Origin: Streptomyces zhaozhouensis
Lineage (GTDB): Bacteria > Actinomycetota > Actinomycetes > Streptomycetales > Streptomycetaceae
Assembly: GCF_900230195.1 (NCBI RefSeq)
Contig: NZ_OCNE01000002.1
Coordinates: 62,001-126,000 of the forward strand
Reading direction: 5' to 3'
DNA: 64,000 nucleotides
The notes beneath the pieces are model-generated. The model did no database searches. It was not told the origin of the DNA and saw nothing but the letters and a program-made list of their open reading frames with translations. Position 1 is the stretch's first letter. Each line of letters opens with the position of its first letter. Made by a program: the position numbers and the translations under genes. Below are positions 51,597-60,620 of this stretch, one piece after another.

Positions 51597-52508
51597 ATGA
51601 ACGTCCGACTCCGTGTTCCGCTCGCCTCGCTGGCCCTCTCCGCGCTGCTGCTGGGCTGCACTTCGGCCGGTCAGGACGCCGAAGGAGGCACGGACGACCG
51701 GGGGGACGCCTCCGCGGGCGCGGGGGCGGCCGAGCCCGAGGAGGATCCGGAACCGGCGTGGAACACCGAGCCCGCTTCCATAGCGGCGATGGGTGACTCC
51801 ATCACCCGTGGCTTTGACGCCTGCTCCCTGCTGACCGACTGCCCCGAGGTGTCGTGGGCCACGGGCACCGACGACGAGGTGGACAGCCTGGCCCGCCAAC
51901 TGCTCGGCGCGGAGGCGGTGGCCGACCGCTCGTGGAACGTGGCGGAGTCCGGGGCGGTGATGGCGGACCTGCCGGCGCAGGCCGCCGAGGCGGTGGCGCT
52001 GGAGCCGGAGCTGGTGACGGTGCTGATCGGCGGCAACGACGCCTGCGCCACCGACGTCTCGCAGATGACGCCGGTGGCGGAGTTCCGGGCCGACTTCGCC
52101 GAGACGCTGGGGGTGATCAGGGAGGGCCTGCCGGAGACCGGGGTCTATGTCTCCAGCGTGCCGGACCTGGAGCGGCTGTGGTCGGAGGGCCGGGGCTCGG
52201 TGCTGGCGCGGACGGTGTGGACGTTGGCGAACATCTGCCCGTCGATGCTGGCGGACGCCGAGGAGCGGGGCGAGGCGGCGACCGCCCGCCGGGGCGAGGT
52301 CAGCGAGCGGGTGCGGGCGTACAACGAGGCACTGGCCGAGGAGTGCGCGGCGGACGCGCTCTGCCGCTACGACGGGGGCGCGGTCCACGACTACGACTTC
52401 ACCCGGGACCACATCAGCAGCTGGGACTGGTTCCACCCCAACCGCGAGGGGCAGTCGACGCTCGCCGCGCTCGCCTACGAGCAGGTCACGAGGGACGCGG
52501 TCGAGTAG
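51597..52508 (+). CDS. SGNH/GDSL-family lipoprotein hydrolase
   Basis: The 303-residue protein has a lipoprotein signal (LALSALLLGC lipobox) and an acidic linker. The SGNH blocks are IAAMGDSITRGFDAC (nucleophile Ser in GDS), VTVLIGGNDACATD (GxND) and SSWDWFHPNREGQ (Asp/His). It hydrolyses esters of lipids or polysaccharides outside the membrane. Rightward; convergent with the MarR gene. Confidence 0.9.
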   Translation: MNVRLRVPLASLALSALLLGCTSAGQDAEGGTDDRGDASAGAGAAEPEEDPEPAWNTEPASIAAMGDSITRGFDACSLLTDCPEVSWATGTDDEVDSLARQLLGAEAVADRSWNVAESGAVMADLPAQAAEAVALEPELVTVLIGGNDACATDVSQMTPVAEFRADFAETLGVIREGLPETGVYVSSVPDLERLWSEGRGSVLARTVWTLANICPSMLADAEERGEAATARRGEVSERVRAYNEALAEECAADALCRYDGGAVHDYDFTRDHISSWDWFHPNREGQSTLAALAYEQVTRDAVE

Positions 52509-52538
52509 GGCGCCACCGGCCGCCGCCCGCCGGCCGTC

Positions 52539-53003
52539 TCACCGGCCGTCGGCGAGCTTTCGCGCGATCCGGCCGAGGGCCGCGAGTTCGCCGGGGGTGA
52601 GGCGGTCGACGAAATGCCGGCGCACGGAGGCGAGATGCCAGGGCGCGGCCGCCCGGAGGGTGTCCCAGCCGGTCGGGGTGAGGACCAGCAGACAGCCCCG
52701 GCCGTCGGCGGGGTCGGGCGCGCGACGGATGAGCGCGCGGGCCTCCATGCGGGAGGCATGCCGGGACAGGCGGCTGCGTGACCAGCCCATCTTGGTGGCC
52801 TGCTCGTGCAGGGTGCTGGTGCCGTCCTCTCGCTCGGAGAGGGTGCTGAGCACCTCGTAGTCCGGTTCAGACAGGCCGAGTTCGGCCAGGTCCCGCGTGG
52901 TGCGGACGCGGACGGCGGTGACCATGCGCAGATACGCGCGCCAGTCGCGTTCCTCGTCGGACGTGAGCCAGCTGACCGGGGAGCCACCCTCGTTCGTTGA
53001 CAT
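52539..53003 (-). CDS. MarR-family transcriptional regulator
   Basis: The 154-residue protein has an N-terminal helix, the winged helix LGLSEPDYEVLSTLSEREDGTSTLHEQATKMGWSRSRLSRHASRMEARALIRRAPDPADGRGCLLVLTPTGWDTLRAAAP, and a C-terminal helix pair (HFVDRLTPGELAALGRIARKL). MarR proteins bind inverted repeats in divergent promoters and release on phenolics or oxidants. Its ATG is inside the dyad it probably binds, next to the FMN-reductase fusion, its likely target. Confidence 0.9.
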   Translation of the reverse strand: MSTNEGGSPVSWLTSDEERDWRAYLRMVTAVRVRTTRDLAELGLSEPDYEVLSTLSEREDGTSTLHEQATKMGWSRSRLSRHASRMEARALIRRAPDPADGRGCLLVLTPTGWDTLRAAAPWHLASVRRHFVDRLTPGELAALGRIARKLADGR

Positions 53004-53035
53004 GGAAACAATGTACCGGTAATTTCGTTTCCATG
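53001..53035. promoter_or_regulatory. MarR operator over two divergent leaderless promoters
   Basis: CATGGAAAC (53001-53009) and GTTTCCATG (53027-53035) are perfect inverted arms; each contains the ATG of one gene. On the plus strand TAATTT is 7 nt before the ATG at 53033. On the minus strand TACATT is 6 nt before the ATG at 53003. Both transcripts therefore appear leaderless and are covered by the same operator. Confidence 0.82.
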
Positions 53036-54097
53036 ACAACGAAACGCCTGCGGGTCCTCGTCCTGGTCACCAGCACCCGCCCCCACGCGCTCGGCCCGGC
53101 CGTCGGGAGGTGGCTGACCGACGCGCTCGGCGCGAGCGCCGACGAGCTCGGCGTGGACCTGGTGCCCCTGTCGCTCGCGGAGCTCGACCTGCCGTTCCTC
53201 GACGAGGAGGAGCACCCGTCGACCGGCGTCCACCACCACGAGCACTCCCGCCGCTGGAGCCGGCTCGTCGACGGGGCCGACGGCTTCGTCGTCGTCACGC
53301 CGGAGTACAACTTCGGGATGCCCGCCACGTTGAAGAACGCCCTGGACTACCTGAGCCCCGAGTGGGCCTGGAAGCCGATGGGCTTCGTCAGCTACGGCCA
53401 CACCTCCGCCGGCACCCGCGCGGTCCAGCACGCCAAGCAGGTCGTGACCACCCTGCGACTGGTCCCGCTGGGGGCCACCGTGGCGCTGCGGATCGCGGAC
53501 GCGATGCGCGGGGACCGGCTGGACCCCGAGCCGCGCCACGTGCACGCGGCGCAGGGCCTGCTGGCAGAGCTGGTCCGGGTCGCCCACGCCCTGGCCCCGA
53601 TGCGGGAGCGGGCGCACGCGGCCGCCGTACCGGGGCCGCTCCCCGGCTCCTACGCGCGCCGGCTCGGCCCGGACGACGCCCCCGAGGTGACCGTGTTGCA
53701 GCGCTGCTGCTGGATGGAGGAGGCCCTCGCCAACGACACGCTGGACATCCCGGCGCTCCACGAGTCGCCGGCCGACGTGCGCGACTGGCTGGGCGACTGG
53801 CACGCGGTCGGCCTCTGGCGCGACGGCCGGCTCCTGGGCATGGTCCGCACCCGGCGCACCGGGAGCGACCTGCATGTGGGGCGGCTCGCCGTCGCCCCCG
53901 ACCTGCGCGGACTCGGAGTCGGCCGGTGGCTGCTCAACCAGGCCGAGTCGACCGACGAAGGGCACAGCCGGATCGTGCTGTACACGGGCGCCACCAGCGA
54001 CCGCAACCTCTCCCTCTACCGGCGCCAGGGCTACGTCGCGCTGCCCGACGCCCACGAGGACGGCGTCGTCGGACTGGCCAAAGCCGTCGCGGCCTGA
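53033..54097 (+). CDS. NADPH-dependent FMN reductase fused to GNAT acetyltransferase
   Basis: The 354-residue protein has two domains. Residues 1-190 are an NADPH:FMN reductase-type flavodoxin fold (LVLVTSTRPHALGPAVGRWL at the phosphate loop, VVVTPEYNFGMPATLKNALDYL, KPMGFVSYGHTSAGTRAVQ). Residues 205-354 are a GNAT (SYARRLGPDDAPEVTVLQRCCW, LGMVRTRRTGSDLHVGRLAVAPDLRGLGVGRWLLNQAE with the R/Q-x-x-G-x-G/A acetyl-CoA loop, LYRRQGYVAL). The fusion suggests linked quinone or nitro reduction and N-acetylation of a toxic amine, under MarR control. This is inference; substrates are unknown. Confidence 0.85.
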   Translation: MTTKRLRVLVLVTSTRPHALGPAVGRWLTDALGASADELGVDLVPLSLAELDLPFLDEEEHPSTGVHHHEHSRRWSRLVDGADGFVVVTPEYNFGMPATLKNALDYLSPEWAWKPMGFVSYGHTSAGTRAVQHAKQVVTTLRLVPLGATVALRIADAMRGDRLDPEPRHVHAAQGLLAELVRVAHALAPMRERAHAAAVPGPLPGSYARRLGPDDAPEVTVLQRCCWMEEALANDTLDIPALHESPADVRDWLGDWHAVGLWRDGRLLGMVRTRRTGSDLHVGRLAVAPDLRGLGVGRWLLNQAESTDEGHSRIVLYTGATSDRNLSLYRRQGYVALPDAHEDGVVGLAKAVAA

Positions 54098-54151
54098 CCC
54101 TCCGGAGCCGGCAGCCGCCGTGGCGCGGAGGGAACGGCCGGAACGGGCCGA

Positions 54152-54180
54152 CACCCCGGCCGGGCCGCCGCGCCGGGGTG
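54152..54180. terminator. Hairpin downstream of the reductase fusion gene
   Basis: CACCCCGGC (54152-54160) and GCCGGGGTG (54172-54180) form a 9-bp stem with an 11-nt loop, 55 bp after the stop. Confidence 0.65.
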
Positions 54181-54486
54181 CCCCCGTCGACAAGTCGGAG
54201 GCGAAGACGTGCCGGAGGCGAAGACGCCGACCGCGTGGTGTGGGCTGGCGTTCGCCGGGTGGTGCGGGTTTCTTTGTCGGCGGGGTCGCGCCCCGTCAGG
54301 GGCGCGGGGAACTGCGCGGTGCATGGGTGCCGGGCGTGAGACGACCGCGGTCCTGGCCGGCTGGGCGGGTTGTCGTCCTCGCCTCGGTGTGGGACGGCCC
54401 GCACCACCGTCTCCCCCAACCCCCGGAAGGGGAACCGCTCCGCGCCATTGACGCCGGAACTCCCGGGTGGTTACGTTCTGCTCAGC
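54181..54486. other. Intergenic region with one repeat-family copy
   Basis: About 300 bp without a gene. A single copy of the repeat core (GCGCCCCGTCAGGGGCGCGGGGAACTGCGCGG in pieces, 54289-54320) and CCCCCAACCCCCGG near 54411 are present, the latter like the words at 11.7 kb. The region precedes the sugar operon promoter. Confidence 0.55.
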
Positions 54487-54507
54487 ATTTCGAACGTATG
54501 ACGAAAT
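54487..54507 (+). promoter_or_regulatory. Candidate operator of the sugar operon
   Basis: ATTTCG-AACGTATGA-CGAAAT is a perfect 6-bp inverted repeat 25-45 bp before the first gene of the operon. It is followed by ATACCGAAC, a word that recurs before the fourth transcription-unit start at 56789. This is a plausible binding site for a GntR-, IclR- or LacI-type sugar regulator, none of which is encoded in the window. Confidence 0.6.
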
Positions 54508-54531
54508 ACCGAACAGGCGGAGGTCCAGGCC

Positions 54532-55704
54532 GTGCGCATCACCGGTATCAGCACCCATGTCGTGGGTACCCCGTGGCGCAATCTCACCTATGTCCAGGTC
54601 CACACCGACGAAGGACTGACCGGCGTCGGCGAGACGCGGATGCTGGGCCACACCGACGCACTCCTGGGTTACCTCAGGGAGGCCGAGGTCAACCATGTCG
54701 CCGGCTCGGACCCGTTCGCCGTCGAGGACCTGGTCCGGCGGATGAAGACCGGCGACTACGGGCGCGCCGGCGAGATCGTGATGTCCGGCATCGCCTGTGT
54801 GGAGATGGCCTGTTGGGACATCAAGGGGCAGGCGCTCGGCGTCCCGGTCTGGCAGCTGCTCGGCGGCCGGGCAGACGCCTCGGACAACCGGGTCAAGGCG
54901 TACGCCAACGGCTGGTACACCGTCGAGCGGACCCCTGAGGCGTTCCACGAGGCGGCGAAGGCCGTGGTGGAGCGCGGATATCTGGCGCTGAAGCTGGACC
55001 CGTTCGGCACCGGGAGCTTCGAGCTGGACCACGCGGAGACCGTCCGTTCCCTCTCCCTGGTCGAGGCGGTGCGGGACGCGATAGGGCCCGAGCGCGAGCT
55101 GCTGCTGGAGATGCACGGGCGGTTCAGCCCGGCGACCGCGATCCGGCTGGCACGGGAGCTGGAGCCGTTCGCCCCCTCCTGGCTGGAGGAGCCGGTGCCG
55201 CCGGAGAACCTGAAGGCGCTGAAGAAGGTCGCCGAGAAGACCACGCTGCCGATCGCGACCGGCGAGCGCATCCACGACCGGATCGAGTTCCGGGAGCTGT
55301 TCGAGTCGCAGGCGGCCGACATCATCCAGCCCGACCTGGGGCATCTGGGCGGCATCGGCGAGATGCGCAAGCTGGCGGCCACCGCCGAGACGCACTACGT
55401 GCTGATGGCCCCGCACAACGTGGGCGGCTCGGTCCTCACCGCCGCCAGCCTCCAACTGGCGGGCTGCACACCGAACTTCAAGATCCTGGAGCACTTCAAC
55501 GACTTCGCCGACGCGGAGATCAAGAAGGTCGTCAGGGGCGCGCCGCAGGTGGTGGACGGCTACTTCACGCTCTCCGAGGAGCCGGGGCTCGGCGTCTCGC
55601 TCGACACGGAGGCGGCGGCCGAGTTCCCGCAGCAGCAGGCCAGGTTCGATCTGTGGGCCGAGGGTTGGGAGAAGCGCGAGGGCAGCGGGGAAGGCACCCG
55701 GTGA
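54532..55704 (+). CDS. Mandelate racemase/enolase-superfamily dehydratase
   Basis: The 390-residue enzyme has the capping domain (ITGISTHVVGTPWRNLTYVQVHTDEGLTGVGETRM) and an MR-type barrel: KLDPFG with the basic residue on strand 2, ELLLEMHGRFS and EEPVPPEN and TGERIHD as the three metal-ligand ends, DIIQPDLGHLGG, and the His in MAPHNVGGS. It most resembles sugar-acid dehydratases such as galactonate or galactarate-type enzymes; exact substrate cannot be read. The GTG start follows GGCGGAGG. It opens a rightward operon with a dehydrogenase and a sugar importer. Confidence 0.87.
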   Translation: MRITGISTHVVGTPWRNLTYVQVHTDEGLTGVGETRMLGHTDALLGYLREAEVNHVAGSDPFAVEDLVRRMKTGDYGRAGEIVMSGIACVEMACWDIKGQALGVPVWQLLGGRADASDNRVKAYANGWYTVERTPEAFHEAAKAVVERGYLALKLDPFGTGSFELDHAETVRSLSLVEAVRDAIGPERELLLEMHGRFSPATAIRLARELEPFAPSWLEEPVPPENLKALKKVAEKTTLPIATGERIHDRIEFRELFESQAADIIQPDLGHLGGIGEMRKLAATAETHYVLMAPHNVGGSVLTAASLQLAGCTPNFKILEHFNDFADAEIKKVVRGAPQVVDGYFTLSEEPGLGVSLDTEAAAEFPQQQARFDLWAEGWEKREGSGEGTR

Positions 55705-56729
55705 GCCGGCCGGTGCGCAGCGTCCTCGTCTCTCGTCCCGGCGAGTTCCGGCTGGTCGAGGGCCCGGCGCCGGAGCCGGGCCCCGGCGAGGTGCGGGTGG
55801 CGGTGCACGCGGCCGGGGTGTGCGCCAGCGACCGGGAGCTGTTCGACGGGACCAGGCCGGCCGCGTACGTCCGCTACCCGGTGGTGCCCGGGCACGAGTG
55901 GTCCGGCACCGTCGAGGCGGTGGGCGAGGGCGTGGACCCGGCGCTGCTCGGGCGCGGCACGGTCGCCGAGGGCTTCCGCGCCTGCCAGCGCTGCGAGCGC
56001 TGCCGCGCGGGCGAGCCGACGCTGTGCACCACCGGGTACGCGGAGACCGGCTTCACCGAGCCGGGCGCGTTCGCCGACCAACTGATCGTGCCCGCCCGGC
56101 TGTTGCATCTGCTGGCGCCCGAAGTCGACCTGACCTCGGCCGCGTTGCTCGAACCGGCCGCCGTGGTCGCCGCCGCCGTGCTGCGCGCCGCGCCCCGGGC
56201 CGGCGAACGGGTCGCGGTGCTCGGCTGCGGCACGCTGGGGCTGCTGGCGGTCCAACTGCTGGGCGCCTCCTCGCCCGTCGAGCTGCTGGCGGTCGATCCC
56301 CGGCCGCGCCCGCTGGCGTTGGCCGCCGAGCTGGGCGCGAGCCGGGCGGTGACGCCGGAGCGACTCGACGACGAGCGCGGGAGGTTCGACCTGGTGCTGG
56401 AGACCGCGGGAGCACCGGGCACGGCCGCCGACGCCTGCCGGCTGGCCCGCCGGGGCGGCCGGGTGGTGCTGACCGGCGTGCCGGAACCGGGCGCACGGGG
56501 GCTCGACCCGGTGGAACTGCTGGTCAACCAGCTGTCCGTGCACGGCGTCTTCGGCGCCCCGCCGGCGGCCTGGTCCTACGCTGTGCACTGCTTCAACCAC
56601 GGTCTGCTCCGCCCCGAGAAACTCGTCTCGCACCAGCTTCCCCTCGCGTCGTTCGGGGAAGCGATGAGACTGGTCGGCAGCGGCGATCCCGAGGTGGGCA
56701 AGGTGCTGCTGAGGCCCGGGGCCCGGTGA
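55701..56729 (+). CDS. Zinc-dependent medium-chain alcohol/polyol dehydrogenase
   Basis: The 342-residue protein has the catalytic zinc ligands in AAGVCASDRELFDG and VPGHEWSGTVEAVGEG (Cys, His-Glu), the structural zinc Cys cluster CQRCERCRAGEPTLC, and a Rossmann VAVLGCGTLGLLAVQLLGA. It oxidises a sugar alcohol or sugar acid with NAD(P). The GTG overlaps the dehydratase stop (GTGA), so the two act in one pathway. Confidence 0.88.
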   Translation: MSRPVRSVLVSRPGEFRLVEGPAPEPGPGEVRVAVHAAGVCASDRELFDGTRPAAYVRYPVVPGHEWSGTVEAVGEGVDPALLGRGTVAEGFRACQRCERCRAGEPTLCTTGYAETGFTEPGAFADQLIVPARLLHLLAPEVDLTSAALLEPAAVVAAAVLRAAPRAGERVAVLGCGTLGLLAVQLLGASSPVELLAVDPRPRPLALAAELGASRAVTPERLDDERGRFDLVLETAGAPGTAADACRLARRGGRVVLTGVPEPGARGLDPVELLVNQLSVHGVFGAPPAAWSYAVHCFNHGLLRPEKLVSHQLPLASFGEAMRLVGSGDPEVGKVLLRPGAR

Positions 56730-56816
56730 GGGCCCGGCGAGCCCTGGGCGTCAGCGTGGCCGCCCACACAACCGAACCTTGATCGAGATACCGAACGACC
56801 GCACGTCTGGAGCATC

Positions 56817-57881
56817 GTGTCTGACCCCGCCGCCCCCTCCTCCCGCCCCGGCGACGCCGCGCTGGCCGCGCTCGGCTACGCGCCGCCGGTCGACCTCCCG
56901 TCCGAGACCTCCCCGCACGCCTTTCCCGACGGCGGCTCCTGGCGCACCGAGATACCGTCGGTCGAGGGTCCCGAGGCGCTGGCCACGGTGCTCTCCGAGG
57001 CCGCGAGGCTGGACGTCCCCGTGCACCGCGTCAGCCAGGGCAGCGGCGTGTGGATGCTGACCGACGCCGAGATCACCGAGATGGTCGACGGCTGTGCCGC
57101 CGCCGGCGTCGAGCTGTGCCTCTTCACCGGCCCCCGCGGCACCTGGGACATCGGCGCCGCCACCCGCACCACCTCGGGCGGCGCCGGACTGCGCGCCCGC
57201 GGCCAGCGCGCGGTCGCCGGCTGCGTCGAGGACGCGCTGCGCGCGACCGCGCTGGGCGTGCGCTGCCTGCTGGTCGCCGACGAGGGCGTGCTGTGGACGC
57301 TCCACCGGCTGCGCGCGCAGGGCGAGTTGCCGTCCGACACCACCTTCAAGGTCTCCGCGCTGATCGGCCCGGTCAACCCCGTCGCGGTCTCGGTCCACGA
57401 GGGGCTGGGCGCCGACTCGGTCAACATCCCGTCGGACCTGACGCTGGAGCACCTCGCCGAGATCCGCCGGGTGACCCGGGTGCCGCTGGACTTCTACCTG
57501 GAGGCACCGGACGACCTCGGTGGGTTCGTCCGGATGCACGAGACGGCCGAGCTGGTGCGGCGCGGGGCGCCGATCTACCTCAAGTTCGGCCTGAGCAAGG
57601 CGCCGTCGATCTACCCGTACGGCGCCCATCTGCGGGACGTCACCCTCGCCTCGGCCAGGGAGCGCGTCCGCCGGGGCCGGCTGGCCCTCGACCAGTTGGC
57701 CAGGATCGGCGCCGACGGCGGCATGTCGCCGCTCGGCTCCCGGCTGCCGGGAACGCTGCGCCGCTTCCCCCTCGAAACCACACAACACACTCCGACCACT
57801 TCCCACCCACCCGTCGACCCCCCATCCTCGAACGGCAGCACCAGCACAGCGGATGAGGTGTCACCCGTCGAAAGGACGTGA
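56817..57881 (+). CDS. U32-peptidase-like TIM-barrel protein of a sugar operon
   Basis: The 354-residue soluble protein has the layout of a TIM barrel: VPVHRVSQGSGVWMLTDAEI, AAGVELCLFTGPRG, RCLLVADEGVLWTLHRL, TFKVSALIGPVNPVAVSVHEGLGADSVNIPSDLTLEHLAEI, VPLDFYLEAPDDLGGFVR and RGAPIYLKFGLSKAPS. Databases tend to call such proteins peptidase U32-like or 'hypothetical'. No protease active site is recognisable, and the context of sugar dehydratase and importer suggests a sugar-acid aldolase or epimerase role instead. The last about 50 residues are low complexity. An ATACCGAAC word lies 20 bp upstream. Confidence 0.72.
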   Translation: MSDPAAPSSRPGDAALAALGYAPPVDLPSETSPHAFPDGGSWRTEIPSVEGPEALATVLSEAARLDVPVHRVSQGSGVWMLTDAEITEMVDGCAAAGVELCLFTGPRGTWDIGAATRTTSGGAGLRARGQRAVAGCVEDALRATALGVRCLLVADEGVLWTLHRLRAQGELPSDTTFKVSALIGPVNPVAVSVHEGLGADSVNIPSDLTLEHLAEIRRVTRVPLDFYLEAPDDLGGFVRMHETAELVRRGAPIYLKFGLSKAPSIYPYGAHLRDVTLASARERVRRGRLALDQLARIGADGGMSPLGSRLPGTLRRFPLETTQHTPTTSHPPVDPPSSNGSTSTADEVSPVERT

Positions 57882-57888
57882 CCGTCAC

Positions 57889-58995
57889 ATGTCTCGTGCA
57901 CGAGCCGCTACCCGTACCCTCGCCGTCGTCGCGGCCCTCGCCCTGCCCCTGGCCGCCTGCGGCCAGGACTCGGGCGGGGGTGGTGGTCGCGACGACGACG
58001 CCGAGGGAGGCACCGTCGGCATCGCGATGCCCACCAAGTCGTCGGAACGGTGGATCGCCGACGGCGACAACGTGGTCTCCCTCTTCGAGGAGGCCGGCTA
58101 CGAGGCGGACCTCCAGTACGGCGAGAACCGCGTCGAGAACCAGATATCCCAGATCGAGAACATGATCGCCAGGGGCCACGACCTGCTGGTGATCGCCGCC
58201 ATCGACGGCTCCTCGTTAGGAAACGTCCTCCAGCAGGCGGCCGACGCCGGTATCCCGGTGGTCTCCTACGACCGGCTGCTGCTGAACTCGGAGCACGTCG
58301 ACTCCTACGCCACCTTCGACAACACCAAGGTCGGCGAACTCCAGGGCCAGTACATCGTGGACGCGCTGGAGCTGGAGGAGAACCCGGACGAGTCGTTCGC
58401 CATCGAACTCTTCGCCGGCTCGCCCGACGACAACAACACACGTTACTTCTTCGAGGGCGCCATGAGCGTCCTCGACCCGTATCTGGAGAGCGGTCAACTC
58501 GTCGTCCGCAGCGGACAGACCGAGATGAACGAGATCACCACCGAACGCTGGGACGGCGGCATCGCCCAGAACCGGATGGACGACCTGCTCACCGCGCACT
58601 ACCGGGGCGAGCCGCTGGACGCGGTCCTCTCCCCCTACGACGGCATGTCCATCGGCGTGCTCTCCGCGCTCCGCAGCGTCGGCTACGGCTCCGGCGACCG
58701 GCCCTTCCCCGTGGTGACCGGCCAGGACGCCGAGCTGGCCTCGGTCAAGTCGATCGTCGCGGGCGAGCAGACCCAGACCGTCTACAAGGACACCAGGGAA
58801 CTGGCCCGGCTGGCCGTCGCGATGGGCGACGCGCTGCTCTCCGGCGAGGAACCCGAGGTCAACGACACCGAGAGCTACGACAACGGCGTCAAGGTCGTCC
58901 CCGCCTACCTGCTGGAACCGGTCAGCATCGACGCGGACAACTACGAGCTGCTGATCGAGGAGGAGTACTACACCGAGGCCCAGGTGAACGGCTGA
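57889..58995 (+). CDS. ChvE-type sugar-binding lipoprotein (MmsD-like)
   Basis: The 368-residue protein has a lipoprotein signal ([13 protein letters not shown]) and the periplasmic-binding-protein type I fold: [37 protein letters not shown], then a hinge and [22 protein letters not shown], ending in [20 protein letters not shown]. This matches ChvE / multiple-monosaccharide binding proteins. It captures sugar outside the membrane for the downstream ABC pair. The ATG is 8 nt after the previous stop, whose last codons supply GAAAGGA as ribosome binding site. Confidence 0.92.
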   Translation: MSRARAATRTLAVVAALALPLAACGQDSGGGGGRDDDAEGGTVGIAMPTKSSERWIADGDNVVSLFEEAGYEADLQYGENRVENQISQIENMIARGHDLLVIAAIDGSSLGNVLQQAADAGIPVVSYDRLLLNSEHVDSYATFDNTKVGELQGQYIVDALELEENPDESFAIELFAGSPDDNNTRYFFEGAMSVLDPYLESGQLVVRSGQTEMNEITTERWDGGIAQNRMDDLLTAHYRGEPLDAVLSPYDGMSIGVLSALRSVGYGSGDRPFPVVTGQDAELASVKSIVAGEQTQTVYKDTRELARLAVAMGDALLSGEEPEVNDTESYDNGVKVVPAYLLEPVSIDADNYELLIEEEYYTEAQVNG

Positions 58996-59020
58996 GGGCG
59001 GACCGAGGAGAGAGCACGCC

Positions 59021-60619
59021 ATGACACAGCACGTGCTGGAGATGCGCGGCATCACCAAGTCCTTCCCCGGCGTCCGGGCCCTCGACGGGGTCGACATCTC
59101 GGTGCGCGCCGGTGAGGTGCACGCCGTCTGCGGCGAGAACGGCGCCGGCAAGTCGACCCTGATGAAGGTCCTCAGCGGGGTCCATCCGCACGGCACCTAC
59201 GGCGGGGAGATCCGCTTCGAGGGGGAGCCCTGCGCGTTCCGCGACATCCGTGCCAGCGAGCGGCACGGGATCGTGATCATCCACCAGGAGCTCGCGCTCA
59301 TCCCGCAGTTGTCCATCGCGGAGAACATCTTCCTGGGCAACGAGCGTGCCACGCGCGGCGTGATCAGCTGGTCCTCGACGCTGGTGGAGACCGAACGGCT
59401 GCTGCGCCGCGTCGGACTCGACGAGCGGCCGGGCACCCGCATCGCCGAACTGGGCGTCGGCAAGCAGCAGTTGGTGGAGATCGCCAAGGCGCTGGCCAAA
59501 CGGGTCAAGCTGCTGATCCTCGACGAACCGACGGCCGCGCTCAACGACGAGGACAGCCGCAAGCTGCTCGGGCTGATCGGCGAGCTCCGCGACCAGGGCA
59601 TCTCCTGCATCCTGATCTCGCACAAGCTCAACGAGATCCGGCAGGTCGCCGACACGGTCACCGTGCTGCGCGACGGGCGCTCCATCGAGACGCTCACGGT
59701 CCGCCGCTCCGCCGGCGAGCCGGCCGCGATCAGCGACGAGCAGTTGATCACGCGGATGGTCGGCCGCGAGCTCGACCAGTTCTACCCCGACCGCACCCCG
59801 TACACCGGCGAGCGCGCCGGACAGGTCGCGCTCACGGTGCGGGACTGGACGGTGCGGCACCCGGTGGACACCGCCAGGACCGTGGTGGACTCCGTCTCGT
59901 TCGAGGTGCGGCACGGGGAGATCCTGGGCATCGCCGGGCTGATGGGCGCCGGGCGCACCGAGTTGGCGATGAGCGTCTTCGGACGTTCCTGGGGCCGCTA
60001 CGTCCGGGGCACCGTCGAGCTGCACGGCCGGGAGGTCTCGACGCGGACGGTGGCGGAGGCCGTCGGCCACGGCATCGCCTATGTCACGGAGGACCGCAAG
60101 ACCTACGGGCTCAACCTGATCGACACCATCAGCCGCAACATCTCGCTGGCCGCGCTCCCCCGGATGGCGCGCCACGGGCTGGTGGACGCCCACGGGGAAC
60201 GGCGGGTCGCCGAGCGGTACCGCGGCTCGATGAACATCAAGGCGCCGACGGTCTTCGAACAGGTCGGCCGCCTCAGCGGCGGCAACCAGCAGAAGGTCGT
60301 GCTCAGCCAGTGGATCAACGCCGAACCCCAGGTGCTGATCCTCGACGAGCCGACGCGCGGCATCGACGTCGGGGCCAAGGCCGAGATCTACACCGTGATC
60401 GACCAGCTCGCCGCGCAGGGGAAGGCGGTGGTGGTGATCTCCTCGGAGCTGTCCGAGCTGCTGGGGGTCTGCGACCGGATCGCCACCATGGCCTTCGGCC
60501 GGATGACCGGGGTGCTCGACCGCGCCGAGGCCACCCAGGAGGGCCTGATGCGACTGATGACCAGGACCGGGGTGGGCGCCGTCGACGCCACCGGCCGGCC
60601 CGCGACGGGAGAGGGCTGA
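59021..60619 (+). CDS. mmsA: Multiple-monosaccharide ABC importer ATPase
   Basis: The 532-residue protein has two ABC domains. The first has Walker [16 protein letters not shown], a family-typical weak signature [11 protein letters not shown] and Walker [14 protein letters not shown]. The second has the deviant Walker [11 protein letters not shown], signature [10 protein letters not shown] and Walker [14 protein letters not shown]. This asymmetry is normal for RbsA/MmsA-type sugar ATPases. It energises uptake with the ChvE-like lipoprotein and MmsB. Confidence 0.94.
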   Translation: MTQHVLEMRGITKSFPGVRALDGVDISVRAGEVHAVCGENGAGKSTLMKVLSGVHPHGTYGGEIRFEGEPCAFRDIRASERHGIVIIHQELALIPQLSIAENIFLGNERATRGVISWSSTLVETERLLRRVGLDERPGTRIAELGVGKQQLVEIAKALAKRVKLLILDEPTAALNDEDSRKLLGLIGELRDQGISCILISHKLNEIRQVADTVTVLRDGRSIETLTVRRSAGEPAAISDEQLITRMVGRELDQFYPDRTPYTGERAGQVALTVRDWTVRHPVDTARTVVDSVSFEVRHGEILGIAGLMGAGRTELAMSVFGRSWGRYVRGTVELHGREVSTRTVAEAVGHGIAYVTEDRKTYGLNLIDTISRNISLAALPRMARHGLVDAHGERRVAERYRGSMNIKAPTVFEQVGRLSGGNQQKVVLSQWINAEPQVLILDEPTRGIDVGAKAEIYTVIDQLAAQGKAVVVISSELSELLGVCDRIATMAFGRMTGVLDRAEATQEGLMRLMTRTGVGAVDATGRPATGEG

Positions 60620-60620
60620 C

